In this document: positions 42,817-53,648 of the stretch, piece by piece
How the letters are laid out: each line of letters begins with the position of its first letter
Numbering within the stretch: the first letter of the stretch is position 1
Source: Candidatus Chloroploca mongolica
GTDB lineage: Bacteria; Chloroflexota; Chloroflexia; Chloroflexales; Chloroflexaceae
DNA: 64,000 nt
Direction: 5' to 3'
Assembly (NCBI RefSeq): GCF_004762035.2
Contig: NZ_SIJK02000003.1
Span: forward strand, 1 to 64,000
Position numbers and translations under genes: made by a program
The notes under the pieces: model-generated
What the model saw: only the letters and a program-made list of their open reading frames with translations
Database searches by the model: none
Told to the model about the DNA's origin: nothing

Positions 42817-43983
42817 TTAGCGATTGCGGTTGCGGTTGCGCAGGAAGGGCGGGATGTCCAGGTCTTCACTATTCGTGAAGTTGGGGGCCACCCGCGGCTG
42901 TTGTGGCTGTTGTTGGGCCGGGGCCGGCTGGGTTGGGCGCTGCTGTGGCTGCTGTTGGGCTGCATTCGGATTCGTTGTGGCCCCAGGGTACGAACGAGTA
43001 CGCTGCACGTTGGGTTTGCTCAGATCAAAGCCGGTTGCAATCAGCGTGACTTTCACTTCGCCAGGTGAGTAGGCTGGATCGATGACGGCACCAACAATGA
43101 TATTGGCATCGGGATCAACTTGCTTGGCGACAATGTCGGCGGCTTCGTAGACCTCGAGAATGCCCAGATCTTCGCCACCGGTGACGTTGAAGAGCACACC
43201 TTTGGCCCCATCAATGCTGACTTCAAGCAGCGGGCTGGCAATCGCCATATTGACGGCATCAATCATGCGGCTATCACCTTTGCCAAAGCCCATTGCCATC
43301 AGCGCTGAACCCTGCTGCGCCATAATGGTCTTGACGTCGGCAAAGTCGACGTTGATCAACCCACGCTGGGTGATCAAGTCACTGATGCCCTGAATACCCT
43401 GGCGCAGCACATTGTCGGCCATCTGGAACGCCTGCGTAAAGGTGGTATTCTTGCTCGCGGTCTGCAACAGGCGGTCGTTGGGGATGACAATCAACGTGTC
43501 AACCACTGGACGCAACTGGTCAATCCCTGCTTCACCGATCTTCCGCCGGTGGTTGCCCTCAAAGGTAAACGGCCGCGTCACCACCCCGACCGTCAGCGCC
43601 CCTAGATCGTGGGCAATGCCCGCAATAATCGGCGATGCGCCCGTCCCTGTGCCGCCGCCCATGCCTGCGGCAACAAAGACCATATCGGCCCCTTTGAGTT
43701 GCTCGTAGACATCTTCCTGGTTCTCTTCCGCAGCTTTCTGCCCGATGACTGGGTTGCCACCACTACCGAGCCCCCTGGTCAATTTGTCGCCAATCCGAAT
43801 CCGCACGGGGGCGAGCGAGTGCATCAACGCCTGGACGTCGGTGTTGACCGTCATGAACTCAACCCCTTGCACGCCGTCGGCAATCATCCGATCAATTGCA
43901 TTCGAACCACCACCACCGACGCCCACGACCTTGATCTGGGCAAAATCCTCGTAGCTAAAGCCCCCACTGTTACGATCAACCAT
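42817..43983 (-). CDS. ftsZ: Cell division protein FtsZ
   Basis: This tubulin-like GTPase forms the division ring. The product from ATG 43983 has 388 residues. The nucleotide site includes [15 protein letters not shown] and the tubulin signature [11 protein letters not shown]7-loop residues appear in [12 protein letters not shown] Pro/Gln-rich linker (about residues 330-370) leads to the conserved C-terminal peptide [10 protein letters not shown], which binds FtsA and other partners. GGGGAG precedes the ATG. It is the last gene of the dcw cluster, 26 bases after ftsA. Confidence 0.97.
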   Translation of the reverse strand: MVDRNSGGFSYEDFAQIKVVGVGGGGSNAIDRMIADGVQGVEFMTVNTDVQALMHSLAPVRIRIGDKLTRGLGSGGNPVIGQKAAEENQEDVYEQLKGADMVFVAAGMGGGTGTGASPIIAGIAHDLGALTVGVVTRPFTFEGNHRRKIGEAGIDQLRPVVDTLIVIPNDRLLQTASKNTTFTQAFQMADNVLRQGIQGISDLITQRGLINVDFADVKTIMAQQGSALMAMGFGKGDSRMIDAVNMAIASPLLEVSIDGAKGVLFNVTGGEDLGILEVYEAADIVAKQVDPDANIIVGAVIDPAYSPGEVKVTLIATGFDLSKPNVQRTRSYPGATTNPNAAQQQPQQRPTQPAPAQQQPQQPRVAPNFTNSEDLDIPPFLRNRNRNR

Positions 43984-44009
43984 AGCTCCCCTCCCCATTA
44001 TTGCATGTT

Positions 44010-45260
44010 TTATGGTAGAAATTCCCGCATCCAACCCTTGAAGCGCTCGTAGACATTGCCCCATCCCTGGCGCTCTTCTGAGCGATGGGTTGGACCCAAC
44101 ATCCCCAGTCCATGACGTGCGCCCCAGCGTAGCAGACCCACCCCGGTGGCATATGAGGGGCTGTCGAGTGAGTCGGCGAGTCCGCTGAGGTCGGTCGGTG
44201 TTCCGATGCGGACGGGCATGCCCAGCATTTCGCGCATCAACTCATCAAATTGGCCCAGTTGGGCGGCTCCCCCGGTCAGGACAATCCCTGCTGGCAACAT
44301 CCCTTCATAGCCGCTCCGCCGGATCTCGTTATATATCAACTCCACCACCTGCTCGGCTCGCGCCTGAAGAATTTGATTGAGCAAGTGGCGGCTAATTTTC
44401 TGCTGCTCACCGACCGTCAAGGTCTCGATCTCGATCTGATCCTGTTCATCACCCGCTGCGGGTGGTTCACCGGCAATGGCACTGCCATAGCGCAACTTCA
44501 GGTATTCGGCCGTATTGTGCGGCGTGTGCAAGACATAGGTCAGGTCGTTGGTGAAATGATTGCCCCCAACTGAGATGACACTGGTATGCCAGACCCCGCC
44601 CTGTACAAAGATGGCAACATCAGTTGTTCCTCCTCCAATGTCAACGAGCATGACGCCGCGATCTTTGTCTTCATCGCTCAGCACTGCTTCGCCCGAGGCC
44701 AGCGGCTGTAAAACGAGATCATCTATTTCAACCCCGGTTCGCTGGACACTCTTGATCAGATTTTGGATTGCCATCATTTCGCCGGTAACGATATGCGTTT
44801 CCACTTCAAGGCGGAAGCCACTCATCCCGATCGGGTCACGAATCCCTTCGTGTCCATCCAGCACATACGCCCGCGGAATGACATGAATAATCTCGCGCTG
44901 GGTTGGGATCGCGACCGCCTGGGCTGATTCAACAGCCCGTGCGACATCGTTGCGGGTGATTTCATGATCGGGGCGTTGCACGGCTACGACGCCCCGGCTG
45001 TTGAGGGATGAAATATGCCGTCCACTGACTCCCACAAAAGCCGTCCCAATCCGATAGCCACTCAGGCGCTCGGCTTTCTCGACACTGGCCGTAATCGCGT
45101 TGACGGCATCGTCAATGTTGACCACCACACCCTTGTCGAGACCCTTGCTGGGCATTACGCCAACACCCAGAATATTCAGACGCCCGCCATCGGCTACTTG
45201 GGCCACAATGGTACAGACTTTGGTTGTGCCGACATCAATTCCGACAATGGTTCGCTGCAT
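44010..45260 (-). CDS. ftsA: Cell division protein FtsA
   Basis: This actin-like ATPase anchors FtsZ to the membrane. The product is 416 residues long from ATG 45260, where AGAGG lies seven bases upstream. Phosphate-1 is [17 protein letters not shown], phosphate-2 is [13 protein letters not shown] and the adenosine motif is [17 protein letters not shown]. The SHS2 insertion lies near residues 85-165. The C-terminal amphipathic helix ([14 protein letters not shown]) should bind the membrane. Confidence 0.96.
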   Translation of the reverse strand: MQRTIVGIDVGTTKVCTIVAQVADGGRLNILGVGVMPSKGLDKGVVVNIDDAVNAITASVEKAERLSGYRIGTAFVGVSGRHISSLNSRGVVAVQRPDHEITRNDVARAVESAQAVAIPTQREIIHVIPRAYVLDGHEGIRDPIGMSGFRLEVETHIVTGEMMAIQNLIKSVQRTGVEIDDLVLQPLASGEAVLSDEDKDRGVMLVDIGGGTTDVAIFVQGGVWHTSVISVGGNHFTNDLTYVLHTPHNTAEYLKLRYGSAIAGEPPAAGDEQDQIEIETLTVGEQQKISRHLLNQILQARAEQVVELIYNEIRRSGYEGMLPAGIVLTGGAAQLGQFDELMREMLGMPVRIGTPTDLSGLADSLDSPSYATGVGLLRWGARHGLGMLGPTHRSEERQGWGNVYERFKGWMREFLP

Positions 45261-45381
45261 AGATGCCTCTGTCTTTTCGCTCGTTGGCTCGCAAACAACC
45301 AGCAAAAAGGGTGTTGTAGCTTCCTTCCAATCGAACGTTTCGTTTCATACATGCGCTCAGGGACTGACTGTTTCACTTGTG

Positions 45382-46209
45382 CTATGGCTCTGGTTCGCCC
45401 GTTGCTGGTGCTTGGAGCATCTCGGGGCGGTACTGGTAAAATGGTGTTGCAGGACGGAGATCAAGATAGGTAAATTCGGTCTGTTCATTGAGGAGCAACG
45501 TCAGGATCGCTAGCTTGCGCTCAAGGTCTTCGCTTGGCCCAAAGACAATGGTTTGTCCAATGGTGGTGCGTACATATACCCCCAACCCATAATCCCAACC
45601 GATCTGCGCCGGGGTGAAGCTTAGTTCAATCGGCAGCCGGAGGGCCAGCACCTGGGCCAGTTGAATGGCATCAAGATCGAGATGTTCATTCGGGCTCAGT
45701 TGTGTATGCGATGTGTCAATGATGACAAGAACGTCGTTTTCTGCCGGTTCCTGCGCAGCATCAAGCACTTTGCCACTCGCATCAACCAGATATTGGATAC
45801 CTCCTGCTTGCCAGCGCACTTCCGGGCGGCGTTCGATGATCTGGATCGTTGCTTGATCAGGGAGCGCTATCGTCAGTGAGGCCGAGGCGATATAGGCATT
45901 CTCTTTGAGGCGGGCCAGGGCACCCTGCTGGTCAACAAACCAGATCGAATGCCCACGAATGCCCGCCAGTTCGGCAATCGTTGCTGCATCAAGTGCCTGG
46001 TAGCCGTCAACCTTGATCTGTTGCACGCTGAACCTGGCATCGGTAAAGACATACCCGAGCCCCCCGGTCGCAGCCACGAAGAGCAGCAGTCCCACGATGC
46101 GCCCGCTTGTTACCCAGGTGAGTAACGAACGCCACGGCCCCGGTGTAGCCTGCTGGCCTGGCACCGGTTGAGCGGGGCGACGACGTCGGGTTGCCATCTC
46201 TCGCGACAT
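45382..46209 (-). CDS. ftsQ: Cell division protein FtsQ/DivIB
   Basis: The 275-residue protein has a basic cytoplasmic head, one membrane helix at about residues 38-58, a POTRA domain (ARFSVQQIKVDGYQALDAAT) and the beta domain. It links early and late division proteins through FtsL and FtsB. AAGGAG lies eight bases before the ATG. A 121-bp gap to ftsA is longer than other gaps in the cluster but I see no clear promoter there. Confidence 0.9.
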   Translation of the reverse strand: MSREMATRRRRPAQPVPGQQATPGPWRSLLTWVTSGRIVGLLLFVAATGGLGYVFTDARFSVQQIKVDGYQALDAATIAELAGIRGHSIWFVDQQGALARLKENAYIASASLTIALPDQATIQIIERRPEVRWQAGGIQYLVDASGKVLDAAQEPAENDVLVIIDTSHTQLSPNEHLDLDAIQLAQVLALRLPIELSFTPAQIGWDYGLGVYVRTTIGQTIVFGPSEDLERKLAILTLLLNEQTEFTYLDLRPATPFYQYRPEMLQAPATGEPEP

Positions 46210-46214
46210 AAAGG

Positions 46215-47324
46215 CTACTCCTTTGTCCGGCTTAACGCCAGTTCAATCAGCCGGTCAAGCAAGGTTGCATATGCCAGTCCGTCCGCCGACCACATTTTGG
46301 CGTACATACTGATGGGGGTAAAACCTGGCATCGTATTGACTTCGTTCAACCACAATGCGCCGCTCTGCTTGTCGAGCAAGAAGTCGACCCGCGCCAACCC
46401 CGCTCCATCAAGCGCCTGAAAGGCTTTGATGGCCAGTTCTTGAACCCGTGCCGTCTGGGCATGGTCGATGGGGGCCGGGATATACGTTTTAGACGCATCA
46501 TCAATGTATTTGGCCTCGTAGTCGTACCACTCGCCTGAAGGGACAATTTCACCTGGCGTGCTGGCAAGCGGGTCTTCGTTGCCAAGGATGCTCACCTCGA
46601 TTTCGCGGGCGGCAATGCCTTGTTCCACCACAATGCGCCGGTCATAGCGACCTGCTTCGGCCAGCGCCGCCCGTAGACTTGCCCGGTTCGTTGCTTTGCT
46701 CACCCCGACACTACTGCCCATATTGGCTGGTTTGACAAAGACCGGATAGTGCAGCGCGGCTTCAATGCGCTCACAGACTTCGCTCGGCGCACATTCGAAG
46801 TCACGCCGCCGTACCAGTAACCAGGGCAGCAAAGGCAAGTCAGCCGCGGCAAACGCGGCTTTCATTAGGGCTTTATCCATCCCGACGGCACTAGCGGCCA
46901 CGCCACAACCGACATAGGGCAAGGCCGCTAGTTCCAGCAAGCCCTGAATGGTGCCGTCTTCGCCTTTTGGTCCGTGTAAGACCGGAAAGACCACATCAAT
47001 CCCTGGTGGCAAGAGGCGCGCAACACTTGGCATCCCGCTATCAGGGATCATTGAGGTCAAGTGCGCAACCGGCCCTGGCGTCACCTCGCTTGCTTGCGCA
47101 TTGGTAAAACTCGTCGGTAACATAATGGGATTAGCTTCCGCGACCAGCGCGGCGAGCACCCCTGGCCCGGAAAGCCAGCGCCCGTCTTTGCGGATGCCAA
47201 TGGGCAAGACGTCGTATTTTTCCGGGTCGAGCGCTTTCATCACGGCATGGGCCGAGACCAGTGACACTTCATGCTCGCCACTCTGACCGCCAAAGAGGAC
47301 GGCTATAGTTTGTCGCTTCTTCAT
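46215..47324 (-). CDS. ddl: D-alanine--D-alanine ligase
   Basis: This ATP-grasp enzyme makes the D-Ala-D-Ala dipeptide for peptidoglycan. It is 369 residues long. It begins [22 protein letters not shown], and the catalytic region contains [16 protein letters not shown] and [16 protein letters not shown]. Its ATG overlaps the murB stop as ATGA. The D-Ala end implies ordinary glycopeptide sensitivity if the wall is accessible. Confidence 0.96.
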   Translation of the reverse strand: MKKRQTIAVLFGGQSGEHEVSLVSAHAVMKALDPEKYDVLPIGIRKDGRWLSGPGVLAALVAEANPIMLPTSFTNAQASEVTPGPVAHLTSMIPDSGMPSVARLLPPGIDVVFPVLHGPKGEDGTIQGLLELAALPYVGCGVAASAVGMDKALMKAAFAAADLPLLPWLLVRRRDFECAPSEVCERIEAALHYPVFVKPANMGSSVGVSKATNRASLRAALAEAGRYDRRIVVEQGIAAREIEVSILGNEDPLASTPGEIVPSGEWYDYEAKYIDDASKTYIPAPIDHAQTARVQELAIKAFQALDGAGLARVDFLLDKQSGALWLNEVNTMPGFTPISMYAKMWSADGLAYATLLDRLIELALSRTKE

Positions 47325-48268
47325 ATGATCCGTACCTCCAGTTCGAGCGTGATCCCGGTCTGTTGTTCAACCTCTTGTTGTACATGGCGAATCAGGTTGA
47401 GAATGTCGGTCGCAGTCGCTTGGCCGGTGTTGATGATATAGTTGGCGTGCAGCGGGCTGACAATGGCCCCCCCAAGCATAAAGCCTTTCAGTCCGACCTG
47501 TTCAATCAGGCGACCGGCACTCTCGCCAGGCGGGTTCTTGAAGACACTGCCACACGAACTGCCCGCTGGCGTGCGTGCCTTGCGCTGCATCGCGATGGCG
47601 GCCATGCGGCTATGCAGTGAAGCCGGATCACTCCGCAAGAGGCGAAACGTTGCGGCCACCACCAGCGGAGGCTGCGGCCACCACTCACGTGAACTCTGTT
47701 CGGCCTGGGTGTGCCTTGCTGCTTCGACTGCCGCCTCGCCGCGCTTCAAGACACTCGTTCGGTAGCCGTAGCCCATCCGTTCAACTGTCCAGACCTCAAG
47801 CGCTTCGCCGAGCACTTCCACGCTGACCAGACTTCCGGCCATATCGCCACCATAACACCCGGCATTGCCAATCACGGCCCCCCCCACGGTGCCAGGTAAG
47901 CCTTCAGCCCATTCGAGCCCGGCCAGACCCATCGCGGCAACGCGGCGTACCAGGCTCGTCATCGTCGCCCCGGCCTCGATCCGCAGATGAACGAGATCGT
48001 CATCAGGCTTTTCCTCAAGCTCCCAGGCCTGACCACGATAGGCCGCGATCAACCCGGGAAAGCCCGTCTCGCGGACAAGCAGATTGGTGCCGCGTCCGAT
48101 CCAGATCAGCGGCATCTCCATCTCACGTGCCCAGTCTGCCAGGGCCTGGGCCTCGTGCATACTGGTTGGCTCGGCATAAAAACGGGCAATCCCACCCGTA
48201 CGCCACGAAGTGTGACGTTGCATTGGTTCAGCTTCACGTACGCCCGACGGTACCTGCATGGTTCCCAT
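47321..48268 (-). CDS. murB: UDP-N-acetylenolpyruvoylglucosamine reductase
   Basis: The FAD enzyme reduces the enolpyruvyl group to give UDP-N-acetylmuramate. It has 315 residues. [34 protein letters not shown] and the catalytic serine region [10 protein letters not shown] are all present, matching the type II form. The start at 48268 has GGGGAAA before it. An ATG three codons later is also possible. Confidence 0.95.
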   Translation of the reverse strand: MGTMQVPSGVREAEPMQRHTSWRTGGIARFYAEPTSMHEAQALADWAREMEMPLIWIGRGTNLLVRETGFPGLIAAYRGQAWELEEKPDDDLVHLRIEAGATMTSLVRRVAAMGLAGLEWAEGLPGTVGGAVIGNAGCYGGDMAGSLVSVEVLGEALEVWTVERMGYGYRTSVLKRGEAAVEAARHTQAEQSSREWWPQPPLVVAATFRLLRSDPASLHSRMAAIAMQRKARTPAGSSCGSVFKNPPGESAGRLIEQVGLKGFMLGGAIVSPLHANYIINTGQATATDILNLIRHVQQEVEQQTGITLELEVRII

Positions 48269-48274
48269 TTTCCC

Positions 48275-49693
48275 CTAATCAGCTTCCTGGCAGCGTAACC
48301 TTTCGAGCAGGCGTACACCGAGAAGCGAACTATCACCAGCACCCATTGTCACAACCAGATCGCCAGCCTGTACCAGCGCACCGAGGTGGTCGAGGGCCTG
48401 TTCGAGTGAACCGACCGGATGCACATCAAGGCCGGTTGCGGCCATCCGTGCTGCCAGTTCTTGTGACGCAGCGGTCGCATCACCTTCTTCACGTGCCGCA
48501 TAGACATCGCCCACCAGGACGATATCAGCTGCTGCACATGCTGTTGTCCATACATTGCTCAGCGCTGTCGTGCGGCTAAAGGTGTGCGGCTGAAGATAGG
48601 CAATCAGGCGCCGCCCCGGATAGGCAGCACGAGCCGTTGACAGCGTGGCTTGCACAGCCGTGGGATGATGGGCATAATCATCAATCACCAGCACACCGCA
48701 CGCTTCACCCTTCTGCTCAAACCGGCGTAGCGCACCCCCAAAGTTCGCGAGCGCAGCCGATGCTGCTGCCAGATCGCCCTCGAGCATCGCAACGACCGCC
48801 AGCGCAGCCAGGGCATTGCGAACATTATGCAGCCCCGAAAGGCGCAAGTTCTGCGTGCCGAGGCGTCGCTGGGCCATCCGGCGTCGGTCGTAGCGCCAGA
48901 GATCAAACGTGACGCCCCCACCTTTATTCGTCTGTACTCCGCTTGCCGTCCAATCAAAGGGGGCCAGGCGACACGAGACTGGATCAGTCGCGAGCCGTTC
49001 TTCGATGCCATACAGTGCGGCTTCGTGCAACCCGAGGCTCATCGCCCCCTGATCATCACCACAGAGAATGACGCGCTGCGGTTTGGCGACCGCCGCCGCA
49101 AACTGGGCAAAAGTCTCGTGATAGACGGAGGCATCTGGGTAACAGTCGGGGTGATCCCATTCGACATTCGTGATCACGGCCACGTCCGGGCTCAGCGCAA
49201 GAAACACCTGGGCATACTCATCGGCTTCGATCACCAGAGGGGTTTCAGGGTCGCCCCACGCTGCATTGCCGCCAAGCTCAGGCACTTCCGCCCCGATCAG
49301 ATACCCTGCTGGCACCCCGGCGGCTCTGAGGGCTACGGCGACCATGGCACTGGTCGTTGTTTTGCCGTGCGTCCCGGCGATGGCGATCACCCGTCGTTGG
49401 GCCGACCAGTCGCGCCACAGGTCCGCCCGGCTCAACACAGGCACGCCCGCTGCCCGTGCCGCCTCAAGCTCACAATGGTCAGCCGTCACGGCTGCGGTTG
49501 CCACAAGCGCATCGGCCCCTTGCACATACGCCGGGCTGTGGCCCAGGTAGATCGTCGCGCCTCGTTCGATCAGCGCCGCTGTCTGACGATTGGCAACGCG
49601 ATCCGAGCCACTCACCGTGTGACCCTGATCGAGCAATAGATTGGCAAGTGCACTGAAGCCTGTGCCCGCAATTCCTACCAGATGATAATGCAT
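48275..49693 (-). CDS. murC: UDP-N-acetylmuramate--L-alanine ligase
   Basis: The first Mur ligase adds L-Ala to UDP-MurNAc. The product is 472 residues long. It starts [18 protein letters not shown], the ATP loop is [15 protein letters not shown], and the central domain contains [12 protein letters not shown]. The C-terminal domain has [10 protein letters not shown]. It begins three bases after the poly-Gly membrane protein gene. Confidence 0.96.
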   Translation of the reverse strand: MHYHLVGIAGTGFSALANLLLDQGHTVSGSDRVANRQTAALIERGATIYLGHSPAYVQGADALVATAAVTADHCELEAARAAGVPVLSRADLWRDWSAQRRVIAIAGTHGKTTTSAMVAVALRAAGVPAGYLIGAEVPELGGNAAWGDPETPLVIEADEYAQVFLALSPDVAVITNVEWDHPDCYPDASVYHETFAQFAAAVAKPQRVILCGDDQGAMSLGLHEAALYGIEERLATDPVSCRLAPFDWTASGVQTNKGGGVTFDLWRYDRRRMAQRRLGTQNLRLSGLHNVRNALAALAVVAMLEGDLAAASAALANFGGALRRFEQKGEACGVLVIDDYAHHPTAVQATLSTARAAYPGRRLIAYLQPHTFSRTTALSNVWTTACAAADIVLVGDVYAAREEGDATAASQELAARMAATGLDVHPVGSLEQALDHLGALVQAGDLVVTMGAGDSSLLGVRLLERLRCQEAD

Positions 49694-49696
49694 ATG

Positions 49697-50422
49697 CTAT
49701 TTCTTCCCGCCGCCACCACCACCGCCACCACCGCCGCCGCCCGCATCGCCCTTCCAGACTTTCGGGAAATTGAAGACAATCAACACCATGAGTACCAGAA
49801 AAAAGATGACAATCAACGAAGTCAAAAAGTTGCTGACATTTGGTAACGTATTGAGCACCTGGGCCAATGGTTCACCCAACGTCCCTCCCTGCTCGCGAAA
49901 GGTTTCCCAGAACACAACCACCGCGTTAGTCCACAGTTGCAGCACAAGCACCCCGGCAAAGAACCCGAGTGGCTTGGCCAGCGGCTCTTTTGGTGCTGGT
50001 GCTCCGCGCCAGCTTGCCGAGCGATCAAAGAAAAACCCGAGCAAGACAAGCACCGCAAACATCACCATGCGAAAAAAGAGGGGAACCTGAAAATCGGTCG
50101 CGATCAGCGGATCTAGGGCCGGAACCTCATTGACCGGACGTCCTAGGGCAAAAGCGGCGAGTCGCGGCCCGTTGACCCAGAAACGGTTAAGAATTTCAAC
50201 CACAATATTACCACCCTGCACCGTCGTGAGATAGGCAATAATCGTCCACAGGGTGATCGTAATCATATTCCGAAAGCCCTGTTGAAACCCCCAGTAACCC
50301 CCCAGGGCCAGCAGGATCAACAGGAGCCGCGCACTATCCAGATCGACCTGAAAGCTCTCCTGCGCGAGAGGGAGCAGCGGAATTTCAAACAAGAGCGGGT
50401 GTGCAGCCGTCGCGTTACTCAT
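49697..50422 (-). CDS. Membrane protein with poly-glycine tail, in the dcw cluster
   Basis: This 241-residue protein has about five membrane helices (for example LLLILLALGGYWGFQQGF and SLIVIFFLVLMVLIVFNF) and ends with about twelve glycines followed by two lysines. The overall layout resembles CvpA-like proteins, but I cannot confirm this. The glycine codons are mixed GGC and GGT, so it is not a simple base run. Its ATG overlaps the murG stop by one base and murC follows after three bases. This position suggests a role in cell wall synthesis or division that is particular to this lineage. Confidence 0.8.
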   Translation of the reverse strand: MSNATAAHPLLFEIPLLPLAQESFQVDLDSARLLLILLALGGYWGFQQGFRNMITITLWTIIAYLTTVQGGNIVVEILNRFWVNGPRLAAFALGRPVNEVPALDPLIATDFQVPLFFRMVMFAVLVLLGFFFDRSASWRGAPAPKEPLAKPLGFFAGVLVLQLWTNAVVVFWETFREQGGTLGEPLAQVLNTLPNVSNFLTSLIVIFFLVLMVLIVFNFPKVWKGDAGGGGGGGGGGGGKK

Positions 50423-51642
50423 CAGCTACCACTCCTTGCGGCCAGGCTGAGCACTGCTTCAGCCAGGTGGCGTGCCGCATCTGGTCGAGCCAGGGCCCGA
50501 CTCTGCTCGGCCATACGTTGACGTTCAAGTGGATTGTCTAGCAGTCGGGTGACCGCAGCAAAGAGGGGCCCCTCTTCTGGTTGATGCGACCCCAGCAAGG
50601 CTGCATCAGCCACTTTGACTGCCGCGCCACGTTCCACCAGGTAATCAGCATTCTCATCCTGATGCACGTACGGATACGGCACAAGCACGGCTGGCAGGGC
50701 TGCTGCGGGCAGTTCAGCCAGGGTCGAGGCTCCACTCCGACAGATGCTCAAGTCAGCCACGCCAAAGGCGGCGGTCATTGATGGTTCGGATGTGCTATCG
50801 GTCTTTGCTTCGAGATACGGGTAGAGGCGGTAGCGGGCCTGTAGGGTTTGAGGCAAGGCTGAGGCAGCCTCTTTCAGCCATACTTCATCTCCTTCGCGCC
50901 CGCATACATGGATCAGTTGGCACCGTTCGAGCAGTGCTCGCAAGAGTGCTGCAATCGCCCGGTTGATGCTCCGTGCGCCGCGGCTTCCTCCATAGACTAG
51001 CACGATGGGCAGCGCTGGATCAAGTGCAAAGCGGCTGACGCAGGTGGGCCGATCTTGCCCAAATAATTCGCTGCGGACAGGGTATCCCGTCACGAGTGCG
51101 CGTGCCGAGTTGCGCTCTAACCCAAGCCGCGGTAGGGCATCTTCGACGTTGACGGCGGTGAGTGTCGCGATACGTGACAGCATCTTTACCGCCAGACCAG
51201 GTACGACATCGGGCAGGTAAATCATTGTTGGTACCCCCTTGCTGCGTGCAGCCAGAAAGAGCGGTACACAGACATACCCGCCTGTCCCTAGGATCGCACG
51301 TGGCTGAAGCGAGGTGAGCAAGCGCCGGGCCATGCGGGTGCCTGCTACCATTGTGGCTAACCCGCGCATCAGCGCCACGGGGTTGCGCCCGCGTAGCGCT
51401 GCGGCGGGCAAGGCCCGAAACGGCAATTGACTTTCCCGTGCGACAATGCGCTCCTCCATACCACCTTCGCTTCCCACATAGACGAGCGAGACAGGGGCTT
51501 GCCCAAGGCTGACGGTTCTTTTAACGTCGTCGAGCGCTGCGGCTACTGCTAGCGCCGGATACACGTGCCCGCCCGTTCCCCCGCCACACAGTAAGATGGT
51601 CGAGGAAGCGAAAGGCGGAGCCACGGCGGGTGAACGGGCCAT
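50422..51642 (-). CDS. murG: MurG, lipid II-forming GlcNAc transferase
   Basis: The GT28 enzyme adds GlcNAc to lipid I on the inner face of the membrane. It is 406 residues long from ATG 51642. LLCGGGTGGHVYPALAVA gives the first G-loop and VYGGSRGARSINRAI the second; the donor site is ICRSGASTLAELPAAALP. AGGAG lies about seven bases before the ATG, and the start lies inside ftsW, giving a 122-base overlap in a different frame. Confidence 0.94.
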   Translation of the reverse strand: MARSPAVAPPFASSTILLCGGGTGGHVYPALAVAAALDDVKRTVSLGQAPVSLVYVGSEGGMEERIVARESQLPFRALPAAALRGRNPVALMRGLATMVAGTRMARRLLTSLQPRAILGTGGYVCVPLFLAARSKGVPTMIYLPDVVPGLAVKMLSRIATLTAVNVEDALPRLGLERNSARALVTGYPVRSELFGQDRPTCVSRFALDPALPIVLVYGGSRGARSINRAIAALLRALLERCQLIHVCGREGDEVWLKEAASALPQTLQARYRLYPYLEAKTDSTSEPSMTAAFGVADLSICRSGASTLAELPAAALPAVLVPYPYVHQDENADYLVERGAAVKVADAALLGSHQPEEGPLFAAVTRLLDNPLERQRMAEQSRALARPDAARHLAEAVLSLAARSGS

Positions 51643-52783
51643 CACTACTCTCCTGAGCCTGTCCTGCAACCATGTGTTTGGAAATGTTGAGCAAAATGCC
51701 CACGCCGACCATGGTCGTGTAGAGAGACGTACTGCCATACGAAAGAAACGGTAAGGTCAATCCGGTAAAGGGCAAGAGCGATGTGGTTACGCCAAGGTTG
51801 ACCATCGCTTGAATAACGATCCAACTGGTAATGCCTACGGCTACCAGGGCGGCAAATGGATCAGGGGCACGCCCTGCAATGCGATAACCCCGGTACGCAA
51901 TCATCGCAAAGGCGATCAAAATGGCCGTGGTGCCAATCAGGCCCAGTTCTTCGCCGATGATGGCAAAAATTGTATCGGTGTGTGCCTGGGGCAACCACTG
52001 AAACTTCTGTCGCCCCTGCCCCAGGCCGAGCCCAAAGATGCCGCCGTTGCCCAGCGCATACATCGCGTGGATCGGCTGAAACCCAAACGTGTCGTAGTAT
52101 TTCCACGGATCCAGATAGGCCAGAATGCGGTAGTTGCGTATGCCCATCACTCCCACCAGCATCCAGAAGGCCAGCGCTGCTGTTCCGATGGCCCCCCCCA
52201 GGTGCCATAGATTGGCCCCAGCGGCAAAATAGACTGCCCCTCCGATGAGCACCAGAATGACAGCCGTTCCCAGGTCAGGTTGCAGGATCACAAGGCCACA
52301 GACAAGCCCGAGCATAACACTGAATGGGATGAGACCGTAGGTGACGTTGCCGACATGCTCGCCCCGTCGTGAGAGCCAGTCGGCAAAGTAGATGATGATG
52401 GCGAGTTTCGCGAGTTCGGCTGGCTGAATGCTAAAGAGACCGAAGACCCCGCCTTCGCCAAAGCGGATCCACGAACGTGACCCGTTGACTTCGGTCATCG
52501 AAGCTGGCAAAATCAGCACCAGGAAGAGCAAAAGCAGGCAGATCCCCATGATGTGAACCGAGTATTTCCGCCAGACTTTATAGTCGATCCGCATCACGAT
52601 GAGCAAGCCCACCGTGCCAATGACCGCTCCGACTAGTTGTCGTAAGAGGTAGAAATACTGGTTTTTGTGGAGGACAAACGCCTCGATGAAACTGGCACTA
52701 TAGACCATCACGAGACCGAAGGCTACCAGCGAGCCGACAGTCGCCAGGAGGACATAGTCCGGCTTTGTGCTGCGATCGGTCAC
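51521..52783 (-). CDS. ftsW: FtsW, SEDS peptidoglycan glycosyltransferase
   Basis: The SEDS-family polymerase works with FtsI at the septum. It is 420 residues long with about ten membrane helices. Typical blocks are FSIQPAELAKLAIIIYFADW, ILQPDLGTAVIL and LTLPFLSYGSTSL. I prefer GTG 52783 because AAAGGAAAA precedes it; the open frame runs upstream into the rhomboid gene. The last 40 residues (rich in Arg and Ser) overlap murG and look unlike the rest, so they may be tolerated rather than functional. Confidence 0.94.
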   Translation of the reverse strand: MTDRSTKPDYVLLATVGSLVAFGLVMVYSASFIEAFVLHKNQYFYLLRQLVGAVIGTVGLLIVMRIDYKVWRKYSVHIMGICLLLLFLVLILPASMTEVNGSRSWIRFGEGGVFGLFSIQPAELAKLAIIIYFADWLSRRGEHVGNVTYGLIPFSVMLGLVCGLVILQPDLGTAVILVLIGGAVYFAAGANLWHLGGAIGTAALAFWMLVGVMGIRNYRILAYLDPWKYYDTFGFQPIHAMYALGNGGIFGLGLGQGRQKFQWLPQAHTDTIFAIIGEELGLIGTTAILIAFAMIAYRGYRIAGRAPDPFAALVAVGITSWIVIQAMVNLGVTTSLLPFTGLTLPFLSYGSTSLYTTMVGVGILLNISKHMVAGQAQESSDGPFTRRGSAFRFLDHLTVWRGNGRARVSGASSSRSARRR

Positions 52784-52814
52784 GCGCTTTTCCTTTCTCA
52801 AACCTCCCCTGGAT

Positions 52815-53615
52815 TTAACTAGCTCCGGGAAGGACGACTGCCAGGGCACTCAAGACGGCAAAGACGGCAACGGCCATGCCCCAGCCCCAGCTTTCAAAAT
52901 GACGCACAAGCGTTGGTGGAAACCAGGTCTGATTGACCGTCAGACGTGGTGCGAGGGCAAACCCGACGGCAAGGCCAGCCATCAGGCCTCCCAGGTGGCC
53001 CCAGTTGTCAATCACACCGGGTGCCGAAAAGCCAATCACGAGGTTGATGCCGGCAATGGCCGCCATACTCTGCACCTGTGCTCGCCCCCAGGCTCCCAGA
53101 ATCTGACGGTTGAGATAGAAGAAGATCCCAAGTCCCCCGATCAACCCAAAGATAGCCCCACTTGCTCCGACCGATGGCACGGGTGACATCAGGTACGAGG
53201 CGACGCTTCCTCCGATGCCAGCAATGAAATAGAGTGCGAGAAAGCGCGCTGTGCCATAGATGCGCTCACTCTCGGGCCCGAGGGCATAGAGGGCGAAGCT
53301 GTTGAAAAAGATATGGACAAGGTTGCCATGGAGAAAGGTCGCGGTCAAGAGACGCCAGTACTGGCCCTGGTCAATCAAGCTATTCTCTTTGGCCCCGAGA
53401 ACCAAGAGCGCCCGTAAACTCGGTTGAAATAGGCTGCCACTCAACAGACTACTCAGGATATAGATAACAATAATCGCTGCCAGAATAATCCAGACTGCAA
53501 TCACTCTGGGGCGTTCACCTGATCCTATGCCTGTCGTCTGACCTGATGACTCATCGGGAGGTGACGAGGGTAAAGGGTCGTTGTGCAACCGGTACAGGCC
53601 AATCCTGTCAATCAT
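52815..53615 (-). CDS. Rhomboid-family intramembrane serine protease
   Basis: The 266-residue protein has six to seven membrane helices. The catalytic serine is in PSVGASGAIFGLIGG and the histidine in NWGHLGGLMAG; the L1-loop region is YWRLLTATFLHGNLVHIFFN. All parts of an active rhomboid are present. ATG 53615 has AGGA five bases before it; ATG 53642 is an alternative without an SD. It sits between murD and ftsW, where a protease is unusual. It may cleave a division or wall protein, but no substrate can be named. Confidence 0.9.
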   Translation of the reverse strand: MIDRIGLYRLHNDPLPSSPPDESSGQTTGIGSGERPRVIAVWIILAAIIVIYILSSLLSGSLFQPSLRALLVLGAKENSLIDQGQYWRLLTATFLHGNLVHIFFNSFALYALGPESERIYGTARFLALYFIAGIGGSVASYLMSPVPSVGASGAIFGLIGGLGIFFYLNRQILGAWGRAQVQSMAAIAGINLVIGFSAPGVIDNWGHLGGLMAGLAVGFALAPRLTVNQTWFPPTLVRHFESWGWGMAVAVFAVLSALAVVLPGAS

Positions 53616-53648
53616 GCCGTTCCTGTCGTGCTCAAGTTTCATAGGTAA

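Noticed and set aside
42591-42878. 95-codon plus-strand frame across the ftsZ terminators
   Set aside because: It translates hairpin arms and runs into antisense ftsZ; composition is unlike real proteins of this window.
49697-49745. Glycine tract considered as a sequencing error or slippage site
   Set aside because: The codons alternate GGC and GGT, and the frame closes properly with two lysines and a stop just before murC.
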